From contig CP085827.1 in assembly GCA_020809705.1 (NCBI GenBank), forward strand, positions 5,952,001-6,016,000: DNA of 64,000 nucleotides, given 5' to 3'. A program made the translations under genes and the position numbers. Below, piece by piece: positions 21,336 to 33,583 of this stretch. Source of the stretch: Calonectria ilicicola. Lineage: Eukaryota; Ascomycota; Sordariomycetes; Hypocreales; Nectriaceae. How positions within the stretch are numbered: the stretch's first letter is position 1; every line of letters starts with the position of its first letter. A model generated the notes under the pieces. That model had not been told where the DNA came from and did no database searches. It saw nothing but the letters and a program-made list of their open reading frames with translations.

Positions 21336-23175
21336 GAGAATGACTGCGTGTTGTATTGGTGAGAATGGGGAAGCGAGCCGGATAGAAATAAAAGAGTTTG
21401 TGGTGAAGGCCGAAAATGGCTCAAGGTGAAAACACGAATTTGAGAGGGGAGGGGGGGGCGTTTGGTGTTCTCAAACCAGATAGCCTCTCATCCTTGCATG
21501 ATGAGCACGTTCCACCATGCGTGAGCCCTCGAAAAAGCAACGAGAGTGACGCTGTTGTGACGCAAGAGACAAAGCAGGTAGCCAATTAATGTTCCTCTCG
21601 AATTAAAGGAATCACATTCATGAATGATTAGATAAAGAATCTTCATATTCCATACAAATGGCTCCGTTACTTTGATCTGTCTCTCTCTCTTTTTTTCCCT
21701 TTTAGGTCACATGGAGTAGCGCAGACTTCAAGCACTCCAAGCTACCCGGAAAATGCATCCAATCAAGAATCAGTGGGGCATGCAGCCCAGAACCCTAAGG
21801 ACCACGGTCATCAATTGTTATCAAAATAAGTGGGGTTGTCCAAGATCGGCTATTTGTACAGGTGACGCGTGAGAGACGTGCACCAGACCCCGCCCACATT
21901 GCCACCCTACAGAAAGGCAATGCAGTCAATGCCACATCAAAAGTGTCAACATTAGTACTGATAGTGGTGCTGGAGGCAGAGACCTCTGACTCAATTTTAC
22001 TGGGATCTGTACGATGTTTTGTTTCTTCTAGCCCAATATCGGGACTGCTTACTAATATTAATAAGCTATAAAATATATGAAGTCAATGAAATCGGGAATC
22101 TGGAAGTCAAGCAAACACTGGCGAGTATACGAACGGAAATCTTAGATCATGCTGCGTGAGTAATTTTTAACTGAGAAAGTGGGTTCTAGCATTCATAGAT
22201 AGTTGGGATGCAGATAGGTGCTTAGAAGTGTATTTTATAGCTGGTCATGGAGGCCATGGATTGCATTGAGGGTCTTTTTAGGCTGATACAAGGCTTCATA
22301 GAGCTTTTCGTAGCTACTATTATTGACAACCTGTGGTCACGCTCTTCCACAGTTCTTATGACTATGGCCAGTTTAGGCTTGGTACACAAGAAGCTGGCTG
22401 TGCCACATCCAGTGATGTGATCTCACTACCATAGTAGATCCAATTCTGATGTGAATTTGAGCTGAGCGCAACCCGAGGCAGATTGAGTTGATCTAGCCGA
22501 TGCATGCGTCAGACTGTGCTATTGAGGGTACCTAAAAAAGTATGGCATATGCCCGTTATTTTAGCATAGACTCTTTGATAACAAATAATAACATATTCCA
22601 AATGAAGCTGTGCATTGTTGCACCCTGTAGATAGTTCCGATAGTATGTACTGACTGACCTGGTACCAGTAAGATAAACATAACCTACCCCAGACTGTGCA
22701 CAGCATGATTTTACATACAATTAACATCAAACATGGTAATTAGACCATCTTTACTTTACAGGTTTTGTTGCAGTTGGCCTCAGCACCATCTAGGTTGTGC
22801 AGCACCCGGTGGGGTTCATATACTTAATAGGCCAGAGCAGTCCGATGGCGGAATGGCGTGCAAAAATGTGGCAAACCTCGAAATCTCAAAGAAGAAATAC
22901 TTTTTCCGTCATAGAGACTAGATGCTATGTGGTTGGCTGGATTACAGAGTTGGGCCCCACATTTGGGAATGGCTGACGCCAGCCAGCCTCGTTTGCTGAC
23001 AATTATGTATTGAAGATCAATTTCAAGATTAAAAGTCGCTGCAGCCAGGTTTCAGGAAAGAATATCTTGAAAAGTATAAATGGTGGCGAAGTCCTCTGTT
23101 TTATCTTCAGCTGGGCAAACAAGCTTTAAGCTATCATCTGCAATTTCTCGATCATCTCCATCTCGAATTTTCGCT
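21336..23175. other. Intergenic region, no genes seen
   Basis: Contains a CT-rich microsatellite-like tract near 21681-21707 and AT-rich sequence. TATAAA at 23075-23080 lies about 95 bp before the SDR start and is the only promoter-like element noticed. Confidence 0.5.
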
Positions 23176-24259
23176 ATGTCCCAATACAATGAGACAACCA
23201 CTACCACCGAGCTCGTCCGTGACTATGCCGATATCATCAAGGGCAAGATCATTCTGACGACTGGTGTCACCCCTAACAGCATCGGATATCAATTTGTCGA
23301 GGCTGTTGCTGCTGCATCTCCAGCTCTACTGATTCTGGCCGGCCGCAGTTCTACGAAGCTTCAACAAACCGCTGATGCTATTGCTGCTGCCCACCCGGGC
23401 ACTCAGACGCGCAGCCTGATAATTGACCTGGGTTTAATAGAATCAGTACGTAAAGCAGCAATTGAGGTTAAATCGTGGAATGATGTAACCAAAATCGACG
23501 TACTTGTAAATTGCGCAGGCATTATGGGAGTACCGTTTTCACTCACACCTGATGGGTTTGAAAGGCAATTTGCTGTCAATTACGTGGGTCATTTTCTCTT
23601 CACCAACTTGCTTATGGACAAGGTTCTTGCCGCCAACTCTCCTCGCATCATCAACGTGTCCAGCGATGGACATCGAATGAGTCCAATTCGATGGGCGGAT
23701 CCTCATTTTAGTGCAAGTCACCCTCCCCCACGCAATCGGTAGTGTTCTGATATAATTCTAATTTGCGCAGAACGGAGAGACGTACAATAAGTGGGTTAGC
23801 TACGGGCAATCCAAAACTGCAAATATACTCTTCTCCATCTCTCTCGCCAAGAAGCTTGGTGAACGAGGTCTCCTTTCATATAGCTTACATCCTGGCGTCA
23901 TTATTACATCTGCATTGGCCGATCATCTTGATGGTGATTTCTCTTCCCTCAGTACGTGGCTACCATTGACTACATAGAATGAACTAACAGTAGGTGCAGG
24001 AGAAATAGACAGGATGCAAGGCCACAAGGAAGGTTGGCTAGAAGATTTCAACGTAGTTTCGGCTAATGTGGGCGCAGCGACGCAAACATTTGCAGCCTTT
24101 GACCCTAGCATTACGGAGAACAATGGAGCTTATCTTGAGAAATGCCGAATTTCCGATCCATATATTGACACTCTCAAGCCTTGGGCTACGAGTCCTATTG
24201 AGGCCACCAGACTTTGGAAGCTTACAGAGGAGCTGGTGGGCCAAAAGTTTGATTACTAA
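23176..24259 (+). CDS. Short-chain dehydrogenase/reductase with a GC-AG intron
   Basis: Exons 23176-23712, 23771-23951 and about 23994-24259 give ~327 aa. The start is the ATG of MSQYNET; the upstream in-frame ATG at 23080 overlaps the TATAAA box and is unlikely. Cofactor loop TGVTPNSIG, the NCAGIMG strand, catalytic Ser in INVSSDGH and YGQSK (Tyr-x3-Lys) are all present, so it should be an active NAD(P)-dependent oxidoreductase of the retinol-dehydrogenase/TIC32-like type. Intron 1 uses the rare donor GCAAGT (23713-23770); the GT alternatives break the frame. Intron 2 starts at 23952 (GTACGT) and has three in-frame acceptors (23990, 23993, 23999), so a few residues are uncertain. No partner gene lies close by. 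Confidence 0.87.
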
Positions 24260-24565
24260 ATTGAGGGTGATCGGTCTTTCATGACGGACTTTTAGTCTAC
24301 ATAGGTTGTTGATACGAAAGGATAGCTGGTACACTATGATTATGAGAAAAGGTAATTTATTTCTTCTAAGCCCCCGTGGCGATCTTTTAACGGGAACTAT
24401 AGAGTTGGTCATTGCTATGCTCCTCGTTGTGCCCTTCACTGCGTCACCGACTGATTGGTTCTATTTCAACCATCGGAATAATGCCTGAAGAAGTAGGCAG
24501 TTATTATTAGAGAGGCTTTGATCAACCACAATCAAGGTAGAGATACTGACACACGACAGCTAGCT

Positions 24566-24770
24566 TTGATTATATCACTAGCCATTGAGGCGAGATGCTG
24601 TATTGGAGCTCTTGCCTCGCCAATTGGAGGGCTTATATAACTTTCTTATAGCCATTATTGATAGCTAGTTAGCTAATATAATAACTATAAGAAGGTTATA
24701 TGAGCCCTCCAATTGGCGAGGCAAGAGCTCCAATACAGCATCTCGCCTTAATGGCTAGTGATATAATCAA
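24566..24770. repeat. Foldback MITE-like element, 205 bp
   Basis: The left arm from 24566 (TTGATTATATCACTAGCCAT...) and the right arm ending at 24770 are near-perfect inverted copies about 90 bp long around an AT-rich centre (~24656-24678). The few mismatches I counted are transitions. There is no coding capacity. This is the form of a non-autonomous foldback or MITE insertion. No clear target-site duplication could be fixed. Confidence 0.8.
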
Positions 24771-26474
24771 TACCTCTGTGAATTCGCCCTCAAATAACAT
24801 CGGTTAGTGTTGCTTATAAAGTTACTCGAATACCGTAAAATCTCGCAAAATTCATCCATACTGGAGAAATATAGGTTTTAGAAGCTACCGTAGATGTTAT
24901 CTGTCCAAACTGTAAGAACGAAACAGCCATGGGCTTTTGCTTGATGAAGCACTAAATCTAATGGCTATGCCAGATCGTTATACCGACGGGGCGAAAGACA
25001 TTCCAATAATCCATATTGCTGCAATTACTGCGGCACGCAACAGCGCCTAAGAGCCCTGTACGGGTGACCAAGCTGTAACAATAACAGCTAAACTGAAAAA
25101 TTCGAATTAACATTTCTAATTCAAAGTATTCGAGCAATCCATCTATAATAGTATTCACCTCACAAGATTATTGGATTACCCTGTACTAATCACAGCCTTT
25201 GCTAGCCATAGGAAGAACACAACAGCTAAGAGGCCAGAGCAAACAGCTTCTCTGGACACACAGTTCTTGTTGTTGTGTCTTTTCTCGCCGTCAAAATATA
25301 ATTGAACATTACGTAACAATCAGGATTGCTCAGGGCATACAAGTCTTTATGGAAAAGTAATGTTACCCTATGCCTACATTGTGGATGCAGGGCCCCTGTT
25401 ATGCGTTACTGATACGTCTATGTGGCTCTGGCGGCAAAGCAGGCCCGAACACTTATGCTATCTTACACGGGCCAGCCAATCAAAACAGGTCATAGCCACG
25501 GATGGATCCACGGTCTTCTCAACCTTGGCCAAAGCCGTGCCGGCTTGGCATAATTTTCATCGCGTTGCTTGGCAGGCATGTCCCATGAAAGAGATAGAAA
25601 TCTTATCCGTAATGGGGAACGCTCGTGGTTCGAGCCCCTAACTTGACCAACCAAATTATTGGACCATGCTTTTATATTCACGGGAATGGATGAATAGAAT
25701 GAAGAGAAAACAGTCAAGACAGAAACAGACTGTAAAAAAGGGCTACAAGGTAAAAGTTGAATTGGATAAAGTTGCCACAGGTCTTGTAGCAATATATCTA
25801 GATCACTATGTAGGGGTACTTGCTAAGACGCCCTTATCTGTCCTGTGGGGGCTTAAGGAAGGAGGAAAAAAAAGCGAACCAGTCCCACAGGTGTTCATGT
25901 CGGGACTTCTGTTATGGTGGCTTGAGAAACTAAGTGAGCCCTGTCTTAAGCGCTGCCTCGTAACATAGCCCAACCGCTTCCCACGCTTTCCACGCTTTCC
26001 AGGGTTCCTCTGACGCGTGGCTGTCCAGGAACCATTTGAGTCGTATCCAAGTGGGTTCAGAACGGAAATGTTCGAGACTCTATGATGCGGATACGGCCGG
26101 CTGGGATCTAGGGTTGCACCACATACGAAGTATTCGACTGTGGCGAATTGTTGTAAGAGCTAAATTCGTAACCACTGTGGGGAATGAGGAGCCTCAAGGT
26201 GAATTAATGAGGAGATAGTACAAGGGTGACTAGTGGGAGAGGAAGCAGTAGAATTCCGAGTCAAATCTGGGGCACCTTTCTGAGCTTCCCTGGCTATGTC
26301 CTGCGGACTTTAGGGCACTTGAGCTGTAACGGAATGTGGGTGAAATATACTTCGATGGCTCGTTGTGGGGGCTTTCCCTCAAGATATATAAGAGCCTTTC
26401 GGTGTCGAGAAAAAAATATCCAGCACACCACAGAGTTCCATATTTCTATTGATTAATTCTCATCACAAAGTGCC
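24771..26474. other. Intergenic region with a tRNA-like B-box motif
   Basis: No gene recognised. GGTTCGAGCCC at 25627-25637 matches a pol III B box, but the surrounding bases do not fold into a tRNA. TATATAA at 26385-26391 is a good TATA box for the tyrosinase gene, 84 bp before its ATG. Confidence 0.45.
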
Positions 26475-27629
26475 ATGGCTCCCATACTTGCCTCTATCCT
26501 TTCTTTGCTTGCAGTCGTCAATACGGTTGCGGCTGCTTCATGGAACACGACTTGCACTACCAAGTCACAGCGCAAAGCATGGTGCGTTTATTTACGCCAT
26601 AAAGTTTCCCAAAAATTAAACGCTAATGCCGAAACCACTAGGAATAACATGACCACCACTGAAAAGACTGCCTACATTGATGCCGAGCTCTGCTTGATGG
26701 CCCGTCCTGCCCAGGCCGGTATCTCCGGTGCCCAAAACCGCTGGGATGAACTTACCTGGGCCCATATTGTCCAATCCAATATTGTCCACAATGTAGTATG
26801 TTAAATTTCGGGAAATTCTGGATGGTACTTAGGGATAAGTAAGGCTAACCAATAAATAGGGCGCATTTTTGCCTTGGCATCGCTACTTTATGCGCACCCA
26901 CGAATATCTGCTACAATCAGAATGCGGGTACACTGGCGGCCAGCCTTACTGGAATGAGGTACTTGATATGGGTGCTCTCAATGAGTCAATTGTTTTTGAC
27001 CCTACCACTGGCTTTGGTGGGGAGGGTGGGAAATGTGTAACGGATGGGCCCTTTGCCAATCTGACGCTCCGCATGAGCACTACATCAACAAACACCACCT
27101 ACTGCCTATCTCGATCATTCAATCAAACCGAGTTCCAGACCGGTATACAGGCCAATGTTGACGAGTGCTTCAACAAGACCAACTACCCAGACGCCTGGGA
27201 TTGCTATCAAGTCAATCCTCACACCGCCGTCCACTTAGGCGTTGGTGGTACCGTGAGCAGAAAGCCGTTTCCAGAATGTACCCGTCATTGTTTACTGACA
27301 GTCCCCAGGTTCGCGATGTCGCTGCTAGCCCTGGAGATCCCCTATTCTACCTCCATCATACCTACCTAGATCGCCTCTGGTGGATGTGGCAGCAGGCCAA
27401 TCTAACTGTTCGTCTTACTGACATGGGCGGGCGCAACATCCCCCTTGACAGCTTTTTGGCGGAAAACAACTTCACTTACCCCACTGCCTCTGAGATTGAC
27501 TACTTTGGAGATGGAGGTAATGAGACCACTCTGAACCATAACCTTTGGATGGTTGGCATCCTTCCTAACGCTACCATTCGTGAGGTTATGGACCTGGGCA
27601 GCAATCTGAACTGCGCCGAGTACGTCTAG
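26475..27629 (+). CDS. Secreted tyrosinase (type-3 copper oxidase)
   Basis: Exons 26475-26795, 26860-27252 and 27309-27629 (introns 64 and 56 bp) give 344 aa. A signal peptide covers residues 1-20 (hydrophobic SILSLLAVVNTVAAA). CuA ligands are His97 (TWAH), His105 (IVHNV) and His114 (FLPWHRYF). CuB ligands are His228 and His232 (HTAVH) and His255 (YLHHTYLDRLWW). All six are present. Several N-x-T/S sequons fit secretion. Tyrosinases hydroxylate monophenols and oxidise diphenols to quinones; short secreted fungal forms act on extracellular phenolics. The C-terminal domain that caps the active site in long tyrosinases is absent, so this is a short form. Splice sites restore the GTVRDVAASPGDP join seen in the family. 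It sits about 1.9 kb before the oxidative cluster but lacks the cluster promoter motif. Confidence 0.93.
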
Positions 27630-29302
27630 GACTCTACTAGCGCGATAGACCTCTATGAAAAAATCATCCTGCATTATTACATAGAATGTCACAGAACTAG
27701 CAGGCGTGTATCTTTTAGCTTAGGCTTCGGAGCGGCATTCTAGATGTGGCGTTGCTAACGGATATTTAACTTCAAAAATACAAACTTTTAGGGCAACACA
27801 GGAGTTGAAGGGGAATATAGAACAATAGAATTAATAAAAGGTTATTTGAAACAAATTATATTAATGTGTTGCTAGTGACATGCTAAATTTTCAATATCAC
27901 TTTCAGAATTAAAAGATGATTGAATAAACCACCTATTGCATTATGTAACATTGCCGGCTACGGCAAAGTGAGGCGTGAGATGTCCAAGTCTGACCAAGAT
28001 TTTACAATGAATTGGGACCCACTGCAAATTCACAGGAAACAGAGTGTAGATGGTGTGTTGGTGGATTGGGCTGTGGTGGATTTTCAAGGGATATAATCTA
28101 TCCTGTAGCGGTTTGGTTCCATATGATAAAAGGGGTCAGTCTTTAGTACCAAAATAAATCATCAACCTTCCCTCTTTCAATAATTTTTACCATGTCAAAT
28201 TAACTACTGAAATGGGGCGGAATTAGAATGTTGCACAAACCACACACACGGCCCAAAGAGCCGAATCTTTTGGCTATTTACGGTGGCTGGAAGACGAGGT
28301 TTGGAATAGGCTAGCAGCTCATATGAGGGAAAATAAATAAAACCTGATATAATAAAATTAAACCAAAATCATCAACATCACTAAGGCAAATGGATCGAGT
28401 GATCCCCCAAAAAGAGAGCCCCTAAATAAGCTAAAGAAATTGTTGATTGGGGTGACCGGAATCCCCTTATCACTAAGGCCGGCGTTACACCCGGACTAAC
28501 CAACCCGCCGACTAAAGCTAGTTTTTGAAAAGGCCAAGGGTTCGAACCCACGTTCCCCATCACACTAGCTTTCAGGCCAGTCTGGCCAGTCTTATTAAAT
28601 TTCTTTATATGAGTCTCCCGAACAAGACTAATTCATGCTATTGTGAGTGATATCTTTGCCAATATTGTGATCTGGTTGTGCTGTCACAAGCGGCACCCTT
28701 GTGGTTATTTAGGTGGGTTGCTTGTGTGTGTGGCTTGTAGAGGTGCCGTCTCCTCAAATCCATCACAATGGCTAATGAGATAACCATCATGCCATCGCAA
28801 AAATTAAACATGTAACCGTATTATTCATGAATGCTATTTATTTCTACATTAATAGTGGCAATCGGCTTCTTACTGGTACCGGTATAAAATGATCCTAATC
28901 CTCCCAGGCCATACGACGGTCATGTCTACAAAATCAACCCAGTACGGCACCATCTCTGACCGCGGTCTCCATTTCATTGTGGTGGCTGGTGACGCCTATA
29001 ACCGAATCTATCTCGTTTATGGCATTAGACTCACTTACTTACATTAGTTCAACATGTATCTTGAAACTAACTGTCCATAATTCCGCTTTATCGCTCCAAT
29101 CATCGATATTAACCAGTTAAACCAAGTTGTGCAATTAGCGGGACCAATGTAGCTCATCCCACTTTTTTGAGGATAAAGCGGGTGATCTCAAAGTTAATAA
29201 TGATAATAATCGTTATAATGGTAATTATGAAGATATTTTTTATCCTTTCCTGCACCGCCTAATACTATGGAACTCCGGGTTGTAAGAACTTCCATAAAAG
29301 TT
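27630..29302. other. AT-rich intergenic region, possible SINE-like remnant
   Basis: No gene recognised. At 28538-28549 GGGTTCGAACCC forms a perfect pol III B-box palindrome. On the minus strand TGGCCAGACTGG lies upstream of it in the position of an A box. This could be a tRNA-derived SINE fragment; copy number is needed to tell. Confidence 0.35.
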
Positions 29303-29317
29303 CGGAAAACTTTTCCG
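29303..29317. promoter_or_regulatory. Cluster motif CGG-N9-CCG, cyclase-1 promoter
   Basis: CGGAAAACTTTTCCG, a perfect palindrome around one central C, 166 bp before the cyclase-1 ATG. It is the best-formed copy of the element repeated through the cluster. CGG/CCG inverted triplets are classic contacts of Zn2Cys6 dimers; binding here is inference. Confidence 0.6.
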
Positions 29318-29482
29318 AAAATACAACTCCTCGAACCCAACATGAAATAAACCTAGTGCTATTTAACTAATACGTGTCACAGAATGATAAGTCTTGAAAA
29401 TAATAACTAGCGGGTCATCTCTAGATTAATAGCTGATTGACTATTTCCTCCATTTTCATACATCTGCTTTTTCATATTAATC

Positions 29483-30820
29483 ATGATTCTAGACCCAAAT
29501 TCTGACCATCTCCCCAAGAGGTCTGAACTGCCTCAACTTCCGGGTGCCCCCAAAGGAGCTGCCTGGTTTTGGGGTGAAGAGGATCAAGTGAGGCTTTCCC
29601 TATTAGGATGAAATTCAGCAGTTGTTGACGAACGCCTGCCGGTCTAGCTCGGTAGATTGAACCTCCTTACTTCGCAACGGCGGGTGAATGCTGCCAAATT
29701 GATCAAGGATGGAGCAACAGTAAGCTTGAAGTAATGGTCACTTCCATATACGGCTACATGGTGTCTTGAGGACTCACTGACCGCGTTTCAGTTGGTCTGC
29801 GGAGTTGCCGAATCCTCCCATGTTCGGGCGGGAACCTTTCGATCATTCCATCAAGTCACTTGGACCCGCAGGGAATGATGAAATAATTTCCATGAACTCG
29901 CAAAGTGGTTCGCAAGTAGGCACTAAATATTGACCAAACCGCGTCTAGTAGCATCGCTAATTTGGGATAGTGGGATGGGTTTAGACATGTTAGCTACTCT
30001 CACCGATGTTCTTTTTGCATAGACTGATTCGGAAAGTAGGTGAGCGTTCCGCACGATGATGGTTGGGTGTATTATAATAATGTAAGTAATGGCTTGACGG
30101 GGACCTCGTTATTCTGACAATCAAGACAACACCCGACGACGTGCAGAACTCTACAAAATGCGGAATCCAGGCTTGGGCAACACATGGAATAGGTACATGT
30201 GGCATCTTGAATTCATCCATAAGACATCAAGATTCTAACGAAAGCAGTTGGGAGAGGTGTTCTCCTCGACTACTGGAGCTTTGCCGAGAAATCCTACGCT
30301 GTCAACACTCGTCATCCAATCACGCTAGACAACCTAAAACGCTGTGCGGAGGCACAAGGAGTCGAGTTTCAATATGGGGATATCCTCATGATACGAACTG
30401 GCTGGATCGATGTATACCATGGAATGAGTCAGGAAGAACGAGTAAATCTAAGTAATGTGCCAAGATTCGAGCACGAGTTTGTCGGCGTGGACCAGAGTCA
30501 CGAAATGGCTGATTTTCTGCATGACAATTACTTCAGCGTTGTCGCCTCGGACTCGCCAGCATTTGAAGTTTGGCCTCAGATCAAGGAATGGAATCATCAC
30601 ACCAACTTGCTTCCTTTGTGGGGGGTGCCTATAGGCGAACTCTGGGATCTTGAAAGGCTGTCTGAAGTCTGCAAGGAGCGTGGGCAATATGCCTTCTTTT
30701 TCGCGGCTATGCCCATGAATGTTCAAGGTGAGTGTTCTTCGTCGTACTAGTCAGTCAAGCGGAGTCTAACGTAGCAAAGGCGGAGTGGGAAGTTACTCTA
30801 ACGCCATCGCGATGTTTTGA
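29483..30820 (+). CDS. Putative cyclase / kynurenine-formamidase-like hydrolase 1
   Basis: Eight exons: 29483-29587, 29648-29730, 29792-29915, 29971-29988, 30040-30081, 30126-30192, 30248-30727 and 30780-30820, total 319 aa. Exon 4 is a micro-exon of 18 nt coding WDGFRH. The protein matches the Cyclase (PF04199) superfamily: LGRLNLLTS near the N-terminus, the metal site GSQWDGFRHVSVPHDD, GRGVLLDYWSF, GDILMIRTGWI and PIGELWDLE near the C-terminus. In bacterial kynurenine formamidase and isatin hydrolase the site is HxGTHxDxxxH; here the second His is Gln, as in its paralogue downstream. Members open cyclic amides or diketones hydrolytically. The first exons lie in no long open frame, so the short exons rest on splice signals and paralogue alignment. 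It is the first gene of the cluster carrying the shared promoter motif. Confidence 0.83.
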
Positions 30821-31367
30821 TTGAGAAGCATCACTTGAGTTTGGAGATTTCTTCAGTTTAAGAGGAAACTTGAATAGAGTATCAGGGTACAAGAATAAAC
30901 TACAATATGAATATAAGATTTTTGGCTATCTATTTCTTCTGAAAGAGATTGTTATAAACCCAACCGAGTCTTGAATAAGATGCAGGCTACGCCCAGATCA
31001 GTAGCGAGGCATTCCTATTATTATGATTTTCTTTTTTGGGGGTGATGATGAAAAAAAGGTGTAAAGCTTTGCGGGCTATAATTACTAACTCTCCTAATTA
31101 TCATCTCGTAAACCGCGACAACAAATCCAATAATCTAGCGTGTCATAACTTTCTAAATTCCAGTGTTTGGGAGAAGGATGGTAGAACTCAGATTGTTCGA
31201 CTACCTTGAATCGGTACCCCAACATCAATGCGCACCAGTCTACGCGTTTTTAGACGGATCTGAATAGAATTGGCTTTGTTGAAAAAAGGTCAAGAGTGTG
31301 CATTAGTTTAGGGAAAACAGAATAAATCCGTCAAGCCGGTCGTACTTCCGTAATCAACTACGGCATC

Positions 31368-31382
31368 CGGACAACTTTTCCG
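31368..31382. promoter_or_regulatory. Cluster motif CGG-N9-CCG, monooxygenase-1 promoter
   Basis: CGGACAACTTTTCCG, one mismatch from the perfect palindrome at 29303, 230 bp before the FAD monooxygenase ATG. Confidence 0.58.
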
Positions 31383-31611
31383 AGGCGGTAGTTCAGGACT
31401 CTACGTTACCCAAGATGAGGATTGGAAAGCCGATTGGTTGTTTCCGATTCTCCCTTGTCTTCAGAATCATCGTCAGCCTTCAAAAACTTCGACTTATCTG
31501 CAGACTGGCTGATGGCTCTCTTTTAGAACTGAGAAGAGCGATAATTAATTTTTCAAAGTCTATTCATTCGATATGACTGTCATGGAATAATGCTCAACAA
31601 AATTCTCAAAG

Positions 31612-33583
31612 ATGACAATGTATTCGAAAAGTCCGACAGTCATAATTCTGGGTGCCGGGCCTTCCGGGATCGCAACAGCTCACAAATTGAAATGCGAATT
31701 GGGATTCGATGACTTCTTGGTACGCCAAACGGGGCCTTAACGACGTATCCCAAGACGAAAGAAGCTAATTGAATGGTTCTATTAAGATTTATGAGAAATT
31801 GTCTGGGGCAGGAGGTACTTGGATGACCAATCGTTACCCAGGTTGCGGCTGTGACATTCCCTCGCATCTGTACTCTTTCAGCTTCAATTTGAACCCAGAT
31901 TGGTCTCAAGCCCTTGTAGATCAAGAGGAGATTTTACAATGTTAGTTTTACCAGCCAACCTTATTCGCTCCCTTTGAGGGAACATAATACTGATCACGAT
32001 GTCACCTCTTGTAGACATGAATGATACAGTGGACAAGTTTCGGCTGAGAGAGCACATGCACTTTAACACAGAATGTCTCGGAGCCACTTGGAAAGCAGAC
32101 AAGGCGATCTGGGAGGTGTGCCTGCGAGACTATCAAACAGGGCACTCCTTCACTGCCCATGCAACGATTCTCATTAGTGCCGTGGGTGCAATTTCGTTCC
32201 CCAAAAAGGTCAATTTTCCCGGTATGGACAATTTCAAAGGGAAGATCGTCCATACTGCTGAGTGGGACGTTGACTACGATTACCGAGGAAAGAGGGTTGC
32301 TGTCATTGGGAACGGCTGTAGTGCTGCTCAGCTCATTCCAAGCATGGTCCAAAATGTCTCTTACCTTAAACACTACGCTCGATCAGCCCAATGGTATAGT
32401 TCTTTTCGTTTTTCGCTCCTTTTGCTATATCATCAGCAGATTTCTCATGATTTTCTTGCAGGTATCATGAACGACCCAACCAAGACTTTTCCTCGCTTCA
32501 GAAATGGGCCTTCAAGCATGTTCCATTATACCACAAATGGTTCAGGTTCCGTCTGTTTGCAGTGAATGATAGTCTGGCCGGCCTGTACGCTTCTGGTCCC
32601 GAATCTATCAAGGCCAGGAAAGTTATTGAAGCCGCGGCCAAAGAGTACATCTACAGCCACAGCCCAAAGAAGTATCACAACTTCATTGCTCCTGACTTTC
32701 CGCTCGGTATGTGAACATCTCATTGAAATGGTACGTGTTTAAACTATCGCGCTAATTTGATGTGTGCACAGGATGTAAGCGCAGAATTTGGGACCCAGGC
32801 TATCTCGATGCTCTTTGGGGCAAGAATATTGACCTCGTTTCCGAAGGTATCCAAGAGTTCACTGAGACAGGAATCATTAGCAGCAGTGGTGTTGATGAAT
32901 TTGACATGATCGTCACTGCGACCGGATTCGAAGTGACCAATTTTCTGGTTCCTATGGATATTGTTGGAGTGAACGGTCGCAACCTCCGGGAGCAGTGGAA
33001 GGACACGCGAGGAGCACAAGCGTACTATGGTTGCTTCGTACACAATTTCCCCAATTTTGCCATGTTGTTTGGCCCGAACACTTTCCCGGCGCATAACTCA
33101 GCCCTTTTCGCGATTGAGACCGGGCTTGAATTTGTCTCGAAAACAATGTTGACGCGAATTTTAGATCGACAAATACGACTCATCGATGTCAAGCATTCTG
33201 CCGAAGAGCGCTTCGCCAATCGTCTGCAGATCCAGCTCCGAGATTCCGTCTACGAGTCTGGCTGCTCCAACTGGTTCGTGAACAAGTATGGCAAAAACGT
33301 GACTTCATGGCCAGGTTATGCCGTGCTGTTCTATCTTGAAACATTCTTTCCCAAATACAAGGATTTCAATACGCTTGCGGGTTCGCGACTTTGGCCATGG
33401 TATAGAGTGAAGCGTTGGTACAAGACAAGCAGGGCATCTCGCGTAACAGTTCTACTCATAGCCATCGCGTTTGTATCCAATATGCTACATAATTACGGTA
33501 TTGGCGAGATGGGAAAGACAATTTCCCGTGTATTCTGGAACGCAGTACTCGGGCGAGGGGGCGAGAGGGCAAGCACGTTTTAA
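31612..33583 (+). CDS. FAD-dependent Baeyer-Villiger-type monooxygenase 1
   Basis: Exons 31612-31719, 31787-31940, 32015-32393, 32462-32706 and 32772-33583, total 565 aa. Rossmann motif [10 protein letters not shown] binds [22 protein letters not shown] is the second FAD-side block of the family. The fingerprint FxGxxxHxxxW is [11 protein letters not shown], followed by [10 protein letters not shown] for NADPH and ATGFEV near the C-terminal half. These enzymes insert oxygen next to carbonyls to give esters or lactones. Near the C-terminus a hydrophobic run ([15 protein letters not shown]) may be a membrane anchor or substrate-side helix. The gene sits between two cyclase paralogues with the same orientation, suggesting product hand-over. 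It is more distant from the two other BVMOs of the window than these are from each other. The start may be at 31612 or 31618. Confidence 0.9.

Noticed and set aside
21747..21761. CGGAAAATGCATCCA, a near-match to the cluster motif
   Set aside because: The second triplet is CCA, it is not within 1 kb of a likely start codon and lies outside the cluster; probably chance.
25573..25650. Possible tRNA gene around GGTTCGAGCCC
   Set aside because: No cloverleaf: the T-stem and acceptor arms do not pair and no anticodon arm can be placed.
1..28000. Assigning the NRPS, P450 and DLH to the same cluster as the 29-62 kb genes
   Set aside because: They are separated by about 20 kb of gene-poor DNA and unrelated genes and lack the shared motif.
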